Positions 41,677-50,704 of a DNA stretch of 64,000 nt are shown here, in pieces. Where the stretch lies: assembly GCA_963781595.1 (NCBI GenBank), contig CAWAGG010000006.1:868001-932000 (forward strand), read 5' to 3'. A program made the translations under genes and the position numbers. This stretch comes from JBEDUK01 sp963781595. Its GTDB lineage: Bacteria; Actinomycetota; UBA4738. The notes below the pieces were generated by a model, which was not told the origin of the DNA, ran no database searches, and saw only the letters and a list, made by a program, of their open reading frames with translations. The stretch's first letter is position 1, and each line of letters begins with the position of its first letter.

Positions 41677-44535
41677 GTGACGTGCGTCAACTGTGGCGCC
41701 GAGCTCCCGGACGGCGCGAGGTTCTGCCCGAACTGCGGCACGCCGGTCGAGGGGGCCTTGGAGACGACCGAGCGCAGGATCGTGACGGTCCTGTTCGCCG
41801 ACCTCGTGGACTCCACCGGGCTCGCCTCGCACCTCGATGCCGAGCGTGCCCGCGAGGTGCTCGGGGCGTTCTTCGACGCCGCGTCGGACGAGCTGATCTC
41901 GCTGCGCGGCGAGCCCGAGAAGTTCATCGGGGACGCCGTGATGGCGGTCTTCGGCCTGCCGCAGGTCAACGAGGACGACGCGGTCCGCGCGATCCGCGCC
42001 GGCACGGCGATCGCGGACCGGACCCGGCGCCTCGGCGTTCAGCTCGACCTCCCCGAGACGCTCGACGTCCGGGTGGGGATCGAGGCCGGCGATGTCGCCG
42101 CCGGCAAGGGCCCAGCCGGCCAGCTCATGGTCACGGGCCCGACCGTGAACGCCGCGGCCAGGCTCCAGGTCGCAGCCCTCCCGGGCGAGGTCCTCGTCGG
42201 CGAGACCGCGCGGGCGCTGACGCGCATGGCGGTCGCGTTCGGCGAGCCGCGCCCGATCGACGCGAAGGGGTTCGACGAACCGCTCACCGGATATCCGGTC
42301 GTCTCGCTGACCACGCGCTCCGTGCGTCGAACGATCCCGCTGATCGGGAGGGGCGCCGAGCTCACACTGCTCCGGCAGGTGGCGGACCGCGTGGTCGCGG
42401 CCGGGTCACCGCACCTGGTCAGCCTGATCGGCGAACCGGGCATCGGGAAGTCGCGACTGACCCAGGAGCTGGTCGCCGGCCTCCCGGAGGGGACCACGGC
42501 GCTCGTGGGTCGGGTCCAGTCCTCGGAGTGGGGGGCCACGTTCGCACCGGTCGCCGAGATGGTCAGGGATCTGGCGGGGCTCGACGACGACGGGTCCGGA
42601 GCCGAAGCCCGCCAGCGTCTGCAGGAGGTCGTCGACGGCTGTTGCCCGCCGTCGGAGGCGGCGCGGGTGGCGGCCCGGATCGCGCTCGCCCTCGACCTCG
42701 ACGGCGACGAGGACCGCAACGTCTCGGCGTTCGTCCAGGAGGTCCAGAGCGGGTTCATGGCGCTCGTCGACGGCCTGGCGGGTCAGGGGCCGGTGGTCCT
42801 CGTGTTCGACGACGTCCACCTGGCTGGGGCCCCGATGCTGGACCTGATCGAACGGCTCGCCGCCGGCCGCCGTGCCGGGTCTGCGTCGGCGCCTTCGCCG
42901 ATCCTGGTCCTGATCGCGGCGCGGCCCGAGCTGCTCGACCTGCGCCCTACGTGGGGCTCGACCGCGGCGAACGAAGCGCGCATCCGCGTGGAGCCGTTGG
43001 GCGCGGTCGAGAGCGTGGAGCTGGCGCGGCAGGCCGCCGGCGGCCGCCTGCGCGAAGCGACGGTCGAACGGATCGCCGAGCGGGCGGGCGGGAACCCGTT
43101 CTTCATCGTCGAGACGACAGGCATGCTGCTGCACCAGGAGGACACGCTGCCGACGCACCTCAACGCGCCCCTGCCGCCGACGGTCCAAGCCGTCGTGGCG
43201 GCGCGCCTCGACCACCTGGCGCCGCACCTGCGCGACGTGGCCCGGCGGGTGTCCGTGTACCTGTACTCGTTCGATCTCGACGAGATGCGACTCGTCGCGC
43301 CCGAGGCGACCGAGGAGGACCTGGCGCTCCTCGAGGACGAGGAGATCGTGGTCCGCGACGACAGGCCCCGGCCCCGTTGGCGCTTCCGGCACCAGACGGT
43401 CCGCGACGTCGCGTACGCGAGCCTGCCGAAGCGCGAACGCCTCCGGCTGCACCTGGCGATCGCCGAGGAGGTCGAGCGGTCGTCCGGCCGGCTCGCGTGG
43501 GCCGCCGATCACCTCGAACAGGCCGCGCTCGCCTCCCTCGATCTCGACCCGTCCGACCGAAGGCTGCCCGACAAGGCGGCGACCGCGCTGGCGGAAGCGG
43601 GTGACGTGTACCGGCGGCGGATGGAGAGCGCCACCGCGATCGAGTACTACCAGCGCGCGCTCGCGTTCGCCGGCCCGGAGGAGACGTGGGGGGCCCGGGA
43701 GGCGCGCGTCCTCGCCGGCATGGGTGAGGCGCGATACTGGCGCAGCGAGTACGCCGAGGCGCTCACCGCGGTCGTCCAGGCCGAGGAGCTGGCGGAGGCC
43801 GCGAACGACCCAGGCGCCCTCTCGCTCGCCCTGCGGTTCCACGCGGACATCGTGCTGAACATGGACCGCGACCTCGAGGAGGCCGAACGGCTCTTCGCCC
43901 TCGCGCTCGACGCCGCCGAGGCCTCGGACGACAAGGGGGCCATCGCCCGGACGCTGCTGTTCTCGGGATGGACCGACTTCATGATGGAACGGTTCGACCG
44001 CTCGATCGACACCTGGCAACGAGCGCTGGCGCTCGCGAGGGCGGACGGCGATCGGTGGGCCGAGACGCGGGCCCTCACGTCGATCTCGGTCGCCCGTGGC
44101 GACCAGGGGCGCTTCGACGAGGCGCTCGAGCTGGCGGAGCAGTCGCTCGCGGTGGCGCGGGATCTGGGCGACCAGTTCAGCGTCGGGGTCGCTGCCGTCC
44201 AGGTCGGCCGGACCCTCCGGTACGGAGGGGAGCCCGAGAGGGCCCTCGAGTACTTCGAGCTGGGCATCGCGATCTTCGAGGAGTTCGGCGCACGCTGGGA
44301 GCTGGCGGACGCGCTGGGCGAGCGGGGCAGCGCGTACCAGGACCTGGGCCGGCTGGACGAGGCGGAGGCCGATCTGCAGCTCTCGATCCGCATCTCCGAG
44401 GAGCTGGGCGAACGCTCGCTGCTGCCGTGGACGTGGCGGGCCCTGGCGAAGGTCTCGCAGCGCCGCGGCGACCCGCTCGCAGCGCAGGAGCGGCTCCGGA
44501 GGGCGGACGAAGAGGAAACGCGGACGCACGGCTAG
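41677..44535 (+). CDS. zinc-ribbon/class III cyclase/ATPase/TPR protein (divergent paralogue)
   Basis: A 952-residue paralogue with the same order: zinc ribbon (C3, C6, C17, C20), cyclase domain (FADLVDST, EKFIGDAV, VNAAAR), Walker A GEPGIGKS (about 251), Walker B VLVFDDVHLAG (about 373), then TPR repeats with regular YxRAL/A-E-A spacing from about 640. It differs from its neighbours: the residue before the VN motif is GPTVN instead of GDVVN, the ATPase lacks the EDLHWAD form, and the repeats are more regular. Substrate choice may therefore differ. GTG start 6 nt after TATCCT. hemE begins 23 nt after its stop, but from its own promoter. Confidence 0.9.
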   Translation: MTCVNCGAELPDGARFCPNCGTPVEGALETTERRIVTVLFADLVDSTGLASHLDAERAREVLGAFFDAASDELISLRGEPEKFIGDAVMAVFGLPQVNEDDAVRAIRAGTAIADRTRRLGVQLDLPETLDVRVGIEAGDVAAGKGPAGQLMVTGPTVNAAARLQVAALPGEVLVGETARALTRMAVAFGEPRPIDAKGFDEPLTGYPVVSLTTRSVRRTIPLIGRGAELTLLRQVADRVVAAGSPHLVSLIGEPGIGKSRLTQELVAGLPEGTTALVGRVQSSEWGATFAPVAEMVRDLAGLDDDGSGAEARQRLQEVVDGCCPPSEAARVAARIALALDLDGDEDRNVSAFVQEVQSGFMALVDGLAGQGPVVLVFDDVHLAGAPMLDLIERLAAGRRAGSASAPSPILVLIAARPELLDLRPTWGSTAANEARIRVEPLGAVESVELARQAAGGRLREATVERIAERAGGNPFFIVETTGMLLHQEDTLPTHLNAPLPPTVQAVVAARLDHLAPHLRDVARRVSVYLYSFDLDEMRLVAPEATEEDLALLEDEEIVVRDDRPRPRWRFRHQTVRDVAYASLPKRERLRLHLAIAEEVERSSGRLAWAADHLEQAALASLDLDPSDRRLPDKAATALAEAGDVYRRRMESATAIEYYQRALAFAGPEETWGAREARVLAGMGEARYWRSEYAEALTAVVQAEELAEAANDPGALSLALRFHADIVLNMDRDLEEAERLFALALDAAEASDDKGAIARTLLFSGWTDFMMERFDRSIDTWQRALALARADGDRWAETRALTSISVARGDQGRFDEALELAEQSLAVARDLGDQFSVGVAAVQVGRTLRYGGEPERALEYFELGIAIFEEFGARWELADALGERGSAYQDLGRLDEAEADLQLSIRISEELGERSLLPWTWRALAKVSQRRGDPLAAQERLRRADEEETRTHG

Positions 44536-44545
44536 GGCCCGTCTG

Positions 44546-44551
44546 TAGGCT
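44546..44551 (+). promoter_or_regulatory. -10 box TAGGCT, leaderless start of the haem operon
   Basis: TAGGCT ends 7 nt before the GTG of hemE and is the likely promoter for hemE-cpfC-cgoX-chdC. Confidence 0.55.
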
Positions 44552-44558
44552 GGGTCCC

Positions 44559-45602
44559 GTGGACGACCGCTTCCTCCGAGCGTGCCGGCTCGAACCCGTC
44601 GACCGGACCCCGGTCTGGTTCATGCGCCAGGCGGGTCGCTACCTGCCGGAGTACCGGGCCCTGCGCGGGGACCGCGACATCCTCGAAGCGTGCCGAACGC
44701 CCGAGCTTGCGGTGGAGATCACGCTGCAGCCGCTCCAGCGCATGCCCCTCGACGCCGCGATCCTGTTCTCCGACATCATGGTCCCGGTCGCCGCCATGGG
44801 CGTCGACGTGCGGATCGAACCCGGCCGCGGACCCGTCGTCGACGATCCGATCCGGACGGCCGCCGACATCGAACGGCTCCAGCTGCTGGAGCCCGAGGCC
44901 GGGGTCCCGTTCGTGATGGAGTCCGTGCGGTTGTTGCGCAAGGAGCTGGCCGTCCCCCTGGTCGGGTTCGCGGGCGCGCCGTTCACGCTGGCGAGCTACC
45001 TGATCGAGGGCGGCCCGTCGAGGGACTTCGCCAGGACGAAGGCGCTGATGCTCTCGGACGCCGGCGCGTGGTCGCGTCTGATGGACGTCCTGGGTGGCAG
45101 CATGGTGGCGTACCTGCGGGCGCAGGTCGACGCCGGCGCGCAGGCGGTCCAGGTGTTCGACTCGTGGGCCGGGGCCCTGGACCCGCTCGACTACCAGCAC
45201 CACGTGCTGCCGACGATGCGGGCTCTCTTCGACGGGCTCGCGGACCTCGGGGTGCCGATGATCCATTTCGGTGTCGGCACGGGCGAGCTGCTGAGCCTGA
45301 TGCGCGACGCCGGCGCCGACGTGATCGGCGTCGACTGGCGCGTCCCGCTCGACATCGCCTGGGAGCGCGCGGGGTTCGACGTCGCGGTGCAGGGGAATCT
45401 CGACCCGGCAGCGTGCCTCGCGCCGTGGGAGGTCGTCGAGACCAAGGCGCTGAACGTGCTCCGGCGCGCGAGCGGGCGCGCGGGGCACGTGTTCAACCTG
45501 GGCCACGGGGTGCTGCCCGGCACGCCGCCCGTGACCCTGCAGCGACTGGTCCACCTGGTGCACGAGCGGACCGAACGGACCGAGGAGGCCGGCGCGACGT
45601 GA
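44559..45602 (+). CDS. hemE: uroporphyrinogen decarboxylase
   Basis: Converts uroporphyrinogen III to coproporphyrinogen III. At 347 residues it has the family length, with the N-terminal signature TPVWFMRQAGRYLPEYR, then DAAILFSDIMVP (active-site D), GFAGAPFTLASYLIEGG, FDSWAGALDP and FNLGHGVLPGTPP near the end. The GTG at 44559 was chosen for its position 7 nt after TAGGCT and normal length. It is first in a tightly packed operon in which each following haem gene overlaps or nearly touches the last (GTGA overlap with cpfC). Confidence 0.97.
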   Translation: MDDRFLRACRLEPVDRTPVWFMRQAGRYLPEYRALRGDRDILEACRTPELAVEITLQPLQRMPLDAAILFSDIMVPVAAMGVDVRIEPGRGPVVDDPIRTAADIERLQLLEPEAGVPFVMESVRLLRKELAVPLVGFAGAPFTLASYLIEGGPSRDFARTKALMLSDAGAWSRLMDVLGGSMVAYLRAQVDAGAQAVQVFDSWAGALDPLDYQHHVLPTMRALFDGLADLGVPMIHFGVGTGELLSLMRDAGADVIGVDWRVPLDIAWERAGFDVAVQGNLDPAACLAPWEVVETKALNVLRRASGRAGHVFNLGHGVLPGTPPVTLQRLVHLVHERTERTEEAGAT

Positions 45603-46588
45603 CCGAGACGATCGGGGTGCTGGTGATGGCGTACGGGACCGCGGCCGGACCCGACGACATCGAGCGCTACTACACCGACATCCGGGGCGGACGGCCGCCG
45701 ACGCCCGAGCACCTGCAGGAGCTGAAGGACCGCTACGCGGCGATCGGGAACGTGTTCCTGCTGCTCGACACCACGCGACGACAGGCCGAGGGGATCGAAC
45801 GCGACCTCAACGTCGCGGCGCCCGACGGGGTCCGGTTCCGTTCGTACCTCGGGATGAAGCACTCGCCACCGTTCATCGCGGATGGCGTCGCGCGGATGCG
45901 CGAGGACGGGATCCACCGCGCGATCGGCATCGTGATGGCGCCGCACTGGTCCGGCATGTCGATCGAGTCCTACGTCGACCGGGCCGAGCAGGCCGTCGAC
46001 CGGGACGGCGGTCCGGCGTTCGCGTTCGTGCGGAGCTTCCACGACCACCCCGCGTTCGTGGCGTTCCTGGCCGAACGCGTGTCGGAGGCGCTCACGAGCC
46101 TGACCGAGGCGGAGCGCGAACGCGCGACGGTGGTGTTCTCGGCGCACAGCCTGCCCGTCCGGGTCGACGAAGCGGGCCGCGAGTGGTGCAAGCACTGCCG
46201 TCTCTGCGAGGACACGTGCCGGTACCCGGCCGGGCTCCAGGAGACGGCCGACCTGGTTGCGTCCCACGTGGGCCTCGCTCCCGGCGCGTACACGATCGCG
46301 TGGCAGAGCGCGGGGCGCACCGACGACCCGTGGTTCGGCCCGCCGATCGAGGACGTGATCCCCTCGCTCGCCGCGAACGGTCGTACCGCGGTGGTCGTCT
46401 GCTCCGCGGGCTTCGTGGCCGACCACCTCGAGATCCTCTACGACCTCGACATCGAGGCGGCCGCGATCGCGGCGGCGTCGGGCATCGCGTTCGCCCGCAC
46501 CAGGATGCCGAACGACGACCCTGCGTTCGTCGCGATGCTCGCGAGCGTCGTGCGCGACCTCGAGGACGCGTCCGAGACGATCCCGTGA
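45599..46588 (+). CDS. cpfC: coproporphyrin III ferrochelatase
   Basis: Inserts Fe2+ into coproporphyrin III in the monoderm haem route. The 329-residue protein has GVLVMAYGTAAGPDDIERYYTDIRGG, HWSGMSIESYVDRA and FSAHSLPVRV, with the active-site histidine, and CSAGFVADHLEILYDLDIE. An unusual cysteine-rich insert, WCKHCRLCEDTCRYP (C-x2-C-x2-C-x3-C), sits between FSAHSLP and the QETADLVA helix. Ferrochelatases with [2Fe-2S] clusters are known, so this insert may hold one. The GTG start overlaps the hemE stop by 4 nt. The older name hemH applies as well; the coproporphyrin form is inferred from chdC and cgoX in the operon. Confidence 0.95.
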   Translation: MTETIGVLVMAYGTAAGPDDIERYYTDIRGGRPPTPEHLQELKDRYAAIGNVFLLLDTTRRQAEGIERDLNVAAPDGVRFRSYLGMKHSPPFIADGVARMREDGIHRAIGIVMAPHWSGMSIESYVDRAEQAVDRDGGPAFAFVRSFHDHPAFVAFLAERVSEALTSLTEAERERATVVFSAHSLPVRVDEAGREWCKHCRLCEDTCRYPAGLQETADLVASHVGLAPGAYTIAWQSAGRTDDPWFGPPIEDVIPSLAANGRTAVVVCSAGFVADHLEILYDLDIEAAAIAAASGIAFARTRMPNDDPAFVAMLASVVRDLEDASETIP

Positions 46589-48087
46589 CCGAACCACCCC
46601 CCCGCGTGGTGGTCGTCGGCGGCGGGCTCGGCGGTCTCGTCGCCGCGTACCGGCTGCTGCACGGTCCCGATGGCGCCGGGACAGGGGCCGAGGTGACGGT
46701 GGTCGAGGCGACCGAGCGGCTGGGCGGCGCGGTGCGCTCGATCGAGCTGGACGGGATCGGGGTCGGGGTCGAGGCGGGCCCCGATTCGTTCGTCGTCCGC
46801 AAGCCATGGGCGGTCGAGCTGTGCGACGAACTCGGGCTCGCGTCCCGGTTGGTTTCCCCCGGCGCGAACGGCGCGTTCGTGTGGGCTCGCGGAGCCCTGG
46901 TCCCGTTCCCCGAGCGTTCGGCGTTCGGCATCCCGTCGGACGCGGGGACGATGCTCGGCTGGCCGGGGCTCTCGGTCCGCGGGCGCCTGCGCGCCGCCAC
47001 GGACCTGTGGCGACCGGCCCGGCGCGTGCCGGCCGGCGGCCAGCCGCCGGACGAGTCGATCGGCTCGCTCGTCACGCGCCGGCTCGGGGAGGAATGCGCC
47101 CGGGTCCTCGTGGGTCCGCTGCTGGCCGGGATCAACTCGGGCGATCCCGATCGGCTGAGCACCGCCGCGACGTTCCCCGAGCTGCTCGCGTGGGAACGCG
47201 CGTACGGCAGCCTGATCCGCGGATCGCGGGAGGCGCGTCACGCCACCCGCCGCGCCCGTCAACAGGCGTCCGCGGGCCCGGCGTCATCCGGCGCTCGGAT
47301 CTCCCGGGCGATGTTCGCCACGCTCCGCGGTGGGCTCTCCGGGCTGGTCGCCGCGCTGGTGGCTGCGATCGGCAGCGAACGCGTCGCCTTGCGGGCGCCC
47401 GTGGAGGGGATCGAACGGACCGGTGGCGCGCTCCGCGTCAGCGCCGGCGGGCTCGAACTGGACGCCGACGCCGTGGTGCTGGCGACCCCCGCGTTCGTCT
47501 CCTCCGCGTTGCTGACGGCGACGAACCCGGATGCGTCGGAGGAGCTCGCGTCGATCGCCTACGGTTCCAGCGCAGTCGTCGCCCTCGCATACCCGCCCGG
47601 GACAGGCGAACGGCTTCCGGCGGGCACCGGCTTCATCGTGCCTCCCGGGAGCGTCGCCGGGGCGCGCCCCCTGACGGTCACGGCGTGCACATGGCTCTCG
47701 CGCAAGTGGCCCGAGTCAGCGTTCGGCGACCGCGCGATCGTGCGGGCGTTCGTCGGGCGAGCGGGTGACGAGGGAGCGCTGGCGATGTCCGACCCAGAGC
47801 TGGTCGCGACCGTCGTGTACGACCTCGACGCGGTCACACCCCTCGGTGCGGCGCCCGAGGCCGCGGCGATCGCGCGGTGGGAGCGCGCGATGCCGCAGTA
47901 CGAGGTCGGGCACCTCGACCGGGTGGACCGGATCGACGCGTCGCTCGCCCGCACGCCCGGGGTCTTCCTGACGGGGTCGGCGTATCGTGGCGTGGGGATC
48001 GCGGACGTCGTCCGGCAGGCGGGCGAGACGGCCGATCGCGTCCGCGCGTACCTTCGGATGACCGAACCCGCCGCGACGAGCGCCTGA
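46585..48087 (+). CDS. cgoX: coproporphyrinogen III oxidase (CgoX/HemY type)
   Basis: An FAD enzyme of 500 residues that oxidises coproporphyrinogen III to coproporphyrin III using O2. FAD motifs are VVVVGGGLGGLVAAYRLL (about residues 8-25), VVEATERLGGAVRS and the C-terminal GVFLTGSAYRGVGIADVVRQA. The PDSFVVRKPWAVELCDELGLA segment is typical of HemY/CgoX. It starts with a GTG overlapping the cpfC stop by 4 nt, so the three enzymes are translationally coupled. In this pathway it acts before CpfC. Confidence 0.95.
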   Translation: MTEPPPRVVVVGGGLGGLVAAYRLLHGPDGAGTGAEVTVVEATERLGGAVRSIELDGIGVGVEAGPDSFVVRKPWAVELCDELGLASRLVSPGANGAFVWARGALVPFPERSAFGIPSDAGTMLGWPGLSVRGRLRAATDLWRPARRVPAGGQPPDESIGSLVTRRLGEECARVLVGPLLAGINSGDPDRLSTAATFPELLAWERAYGSLIRGSREARHATRRARQQASAGPASSGARISRAMFATLRGGLSGLVAALVAAIGSERVALRAPVEGIERTGGALRVSAGGLELDADAVVLATPAFVSSALLTATNPDASEELASIAYGSSAVVALAYPPGTGERLPAGTGFIVPPGSVAGARPLTVTACTWLSRKWPESAFGDRAIVRAFVGRAGDEGALAMSDPELVATVVYDLDAVTPLGAAPEAAAIARWERAMPQYEVGHLDRVDRIDASLARTPGVFLTGSAYRGVGIADVVRQAGETADRVRAYLRMTEPAATSA

Positions 48088-48095
48088 CGGAGGCG

Positions 48096-48779
48096 ATGAC
48101 GAGATGGACGAACAGATCTACGCGTGCTATCCGGTATTCCGTGTGGACCGGCCCAGGCTCCGCGACCTGGAGCCCGGGCGACCGCGACGCGGCGATCCAT
48201 GAGATAGAGCTGCTGCTGAAGGAATGGTCGGACCGTGTCACGGTCCGCGGCACGTACTCGGCGGTCGGGTTCCGGCCGGACGCGGACCTGGTGATGTGGT
48301 GGGTCACGCCGTCGCCCGACCTGGCGCAGGACCTGCTGGTCGCGTTGCGGCGAACGGCGCTCGGGCAGCGGCTCGAGCTCACGTGGTCGTTCATGGGGAT
48401 GGTCCGGCCGGCCGAGTTCAGCCGCGACCACGTGCCGGCGTTCGTGCGCGGCGAGGCGCCGAAGCGCTACCTGTGCGTGTACCCGTTCGTCCGGACGCCC
48501 GAGTGGTACCTCATGCCCGCCGAGGAGCGCCGCGAGCTGCTGATCGAACACGGTGTGATGGGCCGCGAGTTCCCGGACGTGCTGGCGAACACGACGTCGA
48601 ACTTCGGCATCGGCGACTGGGAGTGGATCCTCGCGTTCGAGGCGGATGACCTCGGCCGGCTGGTCGACTGCATCCGGCGTCTCCGTGACGCGAAGGCGCG
48701 GGCGTACACGAAGCTCGAGATCCCGTTCGTGACCGGGATCCGGAAAGACCTACCGGACGCGCTCGGCGATCTGTTCTGA
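48096..48779 (+). CDS. chdC: coproheme decarboxylase, 5' end frameshifted
   Basis: Last step of the coproporphyrin route: peroxide-dependent decarboxylation of coprohaem to haem (HemQ/chlorite-dismutase fold). The frame ending at 48779 contains nearly the whole protein: VTVRGTYSAVGFRPDADLVMWW, LTWSFMGMVRPAEFS, PKRYLCVYPFVRTPEWYLMP and YTKLEIPFVTGIRK. The expected N-terminal strand is instead in another frame: from ATG 48104 (GGAGG 10 nt upstream) it reads MDEQIYACYPVFRVDRPRLRD and continues LEPG up to about 48178. A one-base difference within CCCGGGCGAC (48173-48182) would join both. Either the sequence has an extra base, or the gene is damaged, or +1 frameshifting occurs. The ATG at 48096 opens an unrelated N-terminus. 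Confidence 0.88.
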   Translation: MTRWTNRSTRAIRYSVWTGPGSATWSPGDRDAAIHEIELLLKEWSDRVTVRGTYSAVGFRPDADLVMWWVTPSPDLAQDLLVALRRTALGQRLELTWSFMGMVRPAEFSRDHVPAFVRGEAPKRYLCVYPFVRTPEWYLMPAEERRELLIEHGVMGREFPDVLANTTSNFGIGDWEWILAFEADDLGRLVDCIRRLRDAKARAYTKLEIPFVTGIRKDLPDALGDLF

Positions 48780-48791
48780 GCACCTCGGCGA

Positions 48792-50513
48792 TCAGGCGAG
48801 GACCGCGATCGTCTGGCCGGCTTCGACCACCTGACCGGGTTCGACCCGGATCTCGCCGACCGTCCCCGCGGATGGGGCAGCGATCAGTGTCTCCATCTTC
48901 ATCGCCTCCAGGACGGCCAGGCCGTGACCGGACGTGACGCGTTCGCCGCGCGTGACGAGGATCGAGACGATCGTGCCGTGCATCGGCGAGGTGACGGCAC
49001 CTGGCGTGACCGGCGGCCCCGAACCCGCGCCCGCGCGTGCCGCCGCCGGGATGGACCCCGCGATCGCCGGGTGCCAGAGGTGCACCGGCGTGCCATCGAC
49101 GAACAGGACGGGCTCGACCGCGGCGGGGGGCGTGGGGCGTTCGACCTGCAGCGCGTCGAGCGCGCCGTCCTCCTCGACGGTCCGCGTGGAGTACGAGCCG
49201 TCGGTGAACCCCGGGTCCCGGAGCAGCAGCCGGTGCGCCGGGATCGTCGTCTTGACGCCTTCGATCACGTAGGCGTCGAGGGCGTCGAGCATCCGCAGGC
49301 GCGCGTCCTCGCGCGTCGCCCCCCAGACGATCAACTTCGAGATCAGGCTGTCGTACGCTCGCGAGATCTCGTCGCCTTCGCCGAACCCCGAGTCCACGCG
49401 CACGCCCTGTCCGGTGGGCTCGGCGTACCTGGTGATCACGCCCGGTGAGGGGAGGAACCGCTTCGCCGGATCCTCGGCGTTGATCCGGCACTCGATCGCG
49501 TGGCCGCTCGGCGCGAGCCGCCCCCCGGGGAGCAGGTCGTCCTGTCCGAACCCGAGCGGCTCGCCGGCGGCGATCCGGAGCTGGCATGCGACGAGGTCCA
49601 GGCCGGTGACCGCCTCGGTGATCGTGTGTTCGACCTGCAGCCGCGCGTTCACCTCGAGGAAGAACCACGATCCGTCCTCGTCGACCAGGAACTCGACCGT
49701 GCCGGCGTTCGTGTACCCGCACGCGTTCGCGACGCGGACCGCAGCGTCGCCGAGGGCCGGGATCAGCTCGTGGAACCGCGACGGCGGCGTCTCCTCGACC
49801 AGCTTCTGGTGCCGGCGCTGGAGCGAACACTCCCGCGCGCCGAGCCAGATCGCCTCGCCCGGGCGTTCGGCCAGGATCTGGACCTCGATGTGCTTCGGGC
49901 GCGCGAGGTAGCGCTCGATGTAGACGTCGCCCGAACCGAAGTACGCCTCGGCCTCTCGCGCGGCGCCCTCCATGGCCGCTTCGGCGTCGTCGGGTCCGTT
50001 CGCGACGCGGAAGCCACGGCCCCCGCCGCCGCCCGCCGCCTTGATCGCCAGGGGCCAGCCGTGACGTTCGCCGAAGGCCGTCACCTGGTCCTCCGACGCC
50101 ACCGGCTCGTCGGTGCCCGGCACCGCCAACACGCCGGCGCCGGCGGCCAGACGCCGCGCGCGGAGCTTGTCGCCGACCGCCTCCACGGCGTCGGGCGACG
50201 GCCCGATCCATGCGAGGCCCGCCGCGGAGACCGCGCGGGCTGCGTCGGCGCGTTCGGAGAGGAACCCGTAGCCGGGATGGATCGCCTGCGCGTTGGTGCG
50301 CTCGGCGGCGCGGACCACGGCGCCGACGTCGAGGTAGGTCTCGGCGGCGGTCGATCCCGGGAGGTGGACGGCGCCGTCGGCGGCCTTCGCGTGGCGCGCG
50401 TGCTCGTCCACATCGGAGTACAGGGCGACGGTCGCGATCCCCAGTTCGCGGCAGGTTCGGGCGACGCGGATCCCGATCTCGCCGCGGTTCGCGATCAGGA
50501 TCTTCGAGAACAT
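48792..50513 (-). CDS. acyl-CoA carboxylase biotin carboxylase/BCCP subunit
   Basis: Carboxylates its own biotin with ATP and bicarbonate for transfer to an acyl-CoA. The 573-residue protein has the biotin carboxylase domain (MFSKILIANRGEIGIRVARTCRELGI split at helix 1, HPGYGFLSERAD, IKAAGGGGGRGFRV, SLQRRHQKLVEETP, FLEVNARLQVEHTITE) and a C-terminal biotinyl domain with EAMKMET. No long propionyl-CoA-type linker domain is present. TATCGT lies 8 nt before the ATG (leaderless). With the carboxyltransferase at 56762 it could form 3-methylcrotonyl-CoA, acetyl-CoA or propionyl-CoA carboxylase. Nearby HMG-CoA lyase favours 3-methylcrotonyl-CoA. Confidence 0.92.
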   Translation of the reverse strand: MFSKILIANRGEIGIRVARTCRELGIATVALYSDVDEHARHAKAADGAVHLPGSTAAETYLDVGAVVRAAERTNAQAIHPGYGFLSERADAARAVSAAGLAWIGPSPDAVEAVGDKLRARRLAAGAGVLAVPGTDEPVASEDQVTAFGERHGWPLAIKAAGGGGGRGFRVANGPDDAEAAMEGAAREAEAYFGSGDVYIERYLARPKHIEVQILAERPGEAIWLGARECSLQRRHQKLVEETPPSRFHELIPALGDAAVRVANACGYTNAGTVEFLVDEDGSWFFLEVNARLQVEHTITEAVTGLDLVACQLRIAAGEPLGFGQDDLLPGGRLAPSGHAIECRINAEDPAKRFLPSPGVITRYAEPTGQGVRVDSGFGEGDEISRAYDSLISKLIVWGATREDARLRMLDALDAYVIEGVKTTIPAHRLLLRDPGFTDGSYSTRTVEEDGALDALQVERPTPPAAVEPVLFVDGTPVHLWHPAIAGSIPAAARAGAGSGPPVTPGAVTSPMHGTIVSILVTRGERVTSGHGLAVLEAMKMETLIAAPSAGTVGEIRVEPGQVVEAGQTIAVLA

Positions 50514-50521
50514 AGCCCGCG

Positions 50522-50527
50522 ACGATA
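50522..50527 (-). promoter_or_regulatory. -10 box TATCGT, leaderless start
   Basis: On the minus strand TATCGT ends 8 nt before the ATG of the biotin carboxylase gene. Confidence 0.5.
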
Positions 50528-50704
50528 TCGGTTCGACCCGGCCCGAGGCGGTCACGCGTCGGTTCCCGTCGGCCGGTCGCCTCGGCCAAGGCGGGTCGTT
50601 CGACGTGGGCTTGGCAGCGACCCTCGGCGCATCGTGGAGCGTGGACGGCGAACCGAACCGTGACCGGCCCCGTGGGCTGGCGGCGGAGGACGCAGGAGGC
50701 AGCC

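Noticed and set aside
37303..41832. 1509-codon minus-strand frame opposite the cyclase genes
   Set aside because: Result of the codon bias of the plus-strand genes; its N-terminal 'exposed' part also lacks any motif.
35223..44535. Defence island around the giant ATPases
   Set aside because: No nuclease, protease, pore or phage-related effector lies nearby; the flanks are a TetR/desaturase pair and haem synthesis, so a defence role is not supported by context.
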